Both the position numbers and the translations under genes were made by a program. Positions 38,850-41,353 of a DNA stretch of 41,353 bases are shown here, one piece after another. The notes beneath the pieces were generated by a model. That model worked only from the letters and a program-made list of their open reading frames with translations. It was not told where the DNA came from and made no database searches. Every line of letters starts with the position of its first letter. Position 1 is the stretch's first letter. Origin of the DNA: Phycisphaerales bacterium PN19_bin_20 (GTDB lineage Bacteria; Planctomycetota; Phycisphaerae; Phycisphaerales; UBA1924); NCBI GenBank assembly GCA_021173225.1, contig JAJOLK010000022.1:1-41353 (forward strand), in the 5' to 3' direction.

Positions 38850-41353
38850 TTGAAGCTCGAGAGCCACGACCAGCGACTCGCCAAGCACCCAAGGCTTATC
38901 CTCGGCCTCTGCGTCATCGTTGCCGCACTCCCCATCTTCACCGTCGTCGGCCTGCCAGACCGCTCAATGGCCCTCGGCGGGCTCGTCGCCCTCCTTCACT
39001 CGCTCATCAGCGCAGGCATCCTCGCCAGCGCCTATCTCCTCGCGGGCGTCGGCCTCGCCTGGCCACTTGCCGCCGCGCTCTGCCCCACTACAAGCACCAC
39101 GCTGAGCCCCGCATCCCGGCACACGCGCCGCTGGCTTCAAGTCGCCCTCGGCGCGGCCCTCATGCCATGGCTCAGCCACGCCCTCGGCGTCCTGGGCCTC
39201 CTCTCAGGACGCACCGGCTTCGCCGTCGCCGTCGCCGTGCTGGTCATCGGCGGCGCGCTGCTGGCCACGCAAGCCGTCCGCTTCTTCCGCGCCGCACCGC
39301 GACTGCCAGACCTCCCCACATGGCCACTCGCCGGCGCGATCGCTACCGCCATCTTGCTGCTCGCCGCCGTCAACCCGCCCGGCTGGCTCTGGCGCTCAGA
39401 GGCCGGCGGCTTTGACGCCCTTAGCTACCACCTACCACTCGCCCAAGAGTGGGCCGAGCCCGGCGGCCGCATCTGGCCCCTTCAGCACAACGTCTACTCA
39501 TTCCTCCCAAGCTACATAGAGGCCAGCTTCACCCACATCGCCGCCATCCTCGGCGGCTCACTCACCGCCTCCGACGGCCTGGGCGCGCTGACCTGCCAAC
39601 TCATCCACGCCCTCTACACACTGCTCGCCGCCGCACTGCTCTACAAACTCGTCACCACCGCGCTCACCAACATCGCATCAAGCAACAACAAAGCCACTAC
39701 GCCCCTAATCCCCGCGCCCTCAACTTCCGCGCACACCACCCGCGTCGCCGCACTCATCGCCGCACAAGCACTCCTGGCCACACCCTGGGTCATCGTCACC
39801 GGCAGCCTCGCCTACAACGAAATGGCCATGCTCGCCATGCTCACTGGCGCGTGCGCCTTTGCCCTTGACCGCCAGCTCTCACCCCCGCGCCGCGCGCTGG
39901 TCGCCGGCCTGCTGCTGGGCATCGCCTGCGGCTTCAAGCCCACCGCGCTGCTCCTGGGCGGGCCCACTATCGCCCTGCTCCTGCTCATCGCCACCCCGCC
40001 ACGCGCCTGGCCACGCATGATCGCCCTTGGCGCACTCGCAGGCCTCATCACCTTCGGCCCGCCGCTGCTGCGCAACTTCCTGGCCTGCGGCAACCCGCTC
40101 TTCCCCGCCGCCACCAACCTCTTCCACACCACATGGCCCTGGAACGCCGATCAAATCGCCAACTTCGCCAACAACCACGCCCCCCAAGGCACGTTCACCA
40201 ACCAGCTCGCACGCCTCATCGAGTTCCGACCCTCCAGCGCCGTTGACACCCAGCCCCGCGGCCTGCTGCACACGCAGTGGGGCATCCTCTTCCCCGTTGG
40301 CCTCGCCGCCCTCGCCGCCACCATCGCCCTCGCGCGCCGGCGCCCCACCGACCCAGAACACACCGCGCCTGAATCGCGCCCACCCAGCACACGCGCGGTC
40401 GCACTCGCGCTGCTGCTGGGTACGCTCGCCGGGCTCTTGGCCTGGGCCCTCTTCACCCATGCCCAGAGCCGCTTCCTCATGCCGCTGGCCATCAACCTTG
40501 CCGCCGGTGTCGGGCTCGCTGCCGCCATGTTCGCTCAAGGGCCTCACCGCGCACAAGCGATGGACGCCGCCGGCAACACCACCACCCGCCGCGTGCCGCT
40601 CCGCCAAATCGCCCTCCTGGCCGCCTCCGCCATCCCGCTCATCCAGGCCGCCACGCTCGTGAGCACCTTCCTGCGCGAGGGCGGCGGAAGCCCCAACCAG
40701 CTCCTTGTCGCCGGCGTCTCCGCACGCACCGGCGAGCTGCTCGCCAGCCAGCGATCCCTCCTCAGCCCCTCACAGTGGCGCGAGGCCCTTGAAAGCGCCG
40801 GCCCCGAAGCCGCCGTCAACCTCCGCGCGCCAGAGCTAACCAACTCCAACAGCCCCACCAACCCCACCATCCCAGCGCGCGCCTACCTGCTCGGTGACGC
40901 CACGCCCCTCTATTACCTCGTCCCCGTGCTCTATCACACCGTCTGGGACGCGTCGCCACTGGGCAACGCCATCCGCGCCGCGCCCGACGAGCCCGACGCC
41001 TGGACCGCCGCACTCGCCAACCAGAACGTCGCCTTCGTCGTCGTCAACTTCAGCGAACTTGCCCGCTACTGGCGCACCTACGGCTACGACCCCGCCGTCA
41101 CCCCGCAAGCCGTCGTCGCGTGGGTCTCAACCCTCGGCGAGCCGCTCGAAGAATGGGCCTATGACGAGCAAGGCCTCGAACTGACGTGGCGCGATATCGT
41201 CGTCCAGAACCCACGCCAATGGAACGGCCGCGCCCTCTGGCGAATCAGCCCAACACTGAGCCCAACCCCAACACCAATCGCACCCAGCCCAACGCGCAAG
41301 CCCGCCAACATCGTCAGCGCTGGCATCGTGAGCGCCAAGCCCGTGAGCGCCAA
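38850..41353 (+). CDS. GT-C-like membrane glycosyltransferase, partial at right edge
   Basis: At least 834 residues, with no stop before the window ends. About ten or more membrane helices alternate with loops. The first large loop after several helices has GFDALSYHLPLAQEW followed by PLQHNVYSFLPSYIEASFTH, which fits the acidic D-x-x-x-Y-H motif of GT-C (GT39/ArnT/PMT-like) glycosyltransferases that use polyprenyl-phosphate sugars at the outer membrane face. A soluble C-terminal region follows (LLGDATPLYYLVPVLYH, NVAFVVVNFSELARYWR), ending in a Pro/Thr-rich stretch. The start is TTG 38850, supported by GGAG at 38840-38843, 6 nt upstream. The exact donor and acceptor are unknown. Confidence 0.8.
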   Translation, partial: MKLESHDQRLAKHPRLILGLCVIVAALPIFTVVGLPDRSMALGGLVALLHSLISAGILASAYLLAGVGLAWPLAAALCPTTSTTLSPASRHTRRWLQVALGAALMPWLSHALGVLGLLSGRTGFAVAVAVLVIGGALLATQAVRFFRAAPRLPDLPTWPLAGAIATAILLLAAVNPPGWLWRSEAGGFDALSYHLPLAQEWAEPGGRIWPLQHNVYSFLPSYIEASFTHIAAILGGSLTASDGLGALTCQLIHALYTLLAAALLYKLVTTALTNIASSNNKATTPLIPAPSTSAHTTRVAALIAAQALLATPWVIVTGSLAYNEMAMLAMLTGACAFALDRQLSPPRRALVAGLLLGIACGFKPTALLLGGPTIALLLLIATPPRAWPRMIALGALAGLITFGPPLLRNFLACGNPLFPAATNLFHTTWPWNADQIANFANNHAPQGTFTNQLARLIEFRPSSAVDTQPRGLLHTQWGILFPVGLAALAATIALARRRPTDPEHTAPESRPPSTRAVALALLLGTLAGLLAWALFTHAQSRFLMPLAINLAAGVGLAAAMFAQGPHRAQAMDAAGNTTTRRVPLRQIALLAASAIPLIQAATLVSTFLREGGGSPNQLLVAGVSARTGELLASQRSLLSPSQWREALESAGPEAAVNLRAPELTNSNSPTNPTIPARAYLLGDATPLYYLVPVLYHTVWDASPLGNAIRAAPDEPDAWTAALANQNVAFVVVNFSELARYWRTYGYDPAVTPQAVVAWVSTLGEPLEEWAYDEQGLELTWRDIVVQNPRQWNGRALWRISPTLSPTPTPIAPSPTRKPANIVSAGIVSAKPVSA

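Overview
The window is very GC-rich chromosomal DNA with tightly packed genes. It most likely comes from a planctomycete of the class Phycisphaerae. The inference rests on four things: a secreted protein ending in a two-repeat dockerin-like module whose last residues are Gly-Cys; a secreted trypsin-like protease with a PAP-type C-terminal sorting tail; an oversized signal peptidase I; and a small coiled-coil protein that resembles conserved planctomycete hypotheticals. This placement is from memory of those families; no database search was possible. I see no prophage, insertion sequence, CRISPR array or rRNA. The window looks like core genome.

Layout. 1-714: a gene-poor left edge, then tRNA-Pro(GGG) with a clean intrinsic terminator (minus strand). 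715-9625: a secreted PDZ protein (minus), then a plus-strand run of tetR, an MlaF-like ABC ATPase, a membrane protein, folE2, PBP2 (mrdA) and rodA. 9757-11907: a large secreted dockerin-tailed protein full of homopolymer and G-rich tracts. 12063-13913: rpmH (minus) and rnc (plus). 13910-17401: a minus-strand group of a 129-residue unknown, a long coiled-coil protein, a zinc-ribbon bactofilin-like protein and a bactofilin. 17611-22304: an RluB/RsuA-type pseudouridine synthase, then parA-vanZ-murJ with overlapping start and stop codons. 22381-28103: lipoprotein msrA (minus), an SPFH/flotillin-like protein, a lipoprotein, a TlpA-like thioredoxin and a trypsin-like protease. 28124-35692: guaB, a truncated HEAT-repeat gene, a DegT-type aminotransferase, a DUF4190-like protein, a cysteine desulfurase and a giant lepB. 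36162-41353: a small coiled-coil protein, an M16-like protein without its zinc motif, a degenerate Fur-family regulator and a GT-C-like membrane glycosyltransferase cut off by the right edge.

Much of the window serves the cell envelope and cell shape: PBP2/RodA elongation synthase, the lipid II flippase MurJ, bactofilins with a coiled-coil partner, signal peptidase, an extracytoplasmic Met-sulfoxide reductase with a membrane thioredoxin, an SPFH scaffold and a membrane glycosyltransferase.

The most striking observation concerns gene starts. One set of genes has a Shine-Dalgarno sequence. Eleven others have none, but carry a -10-like hexamer of form TANNNT exactly 5-8 nt before the start codon, which predicts leaderless mRNAs. 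Other points of interest are rodA apparently starting at CTG within a CTGA overlap, a pseudouridine synthase whose catalytic Asp is Glu, short tandem arrays just upstream of several start codons, and simple-sequence insertions inside several conserved enzymes.
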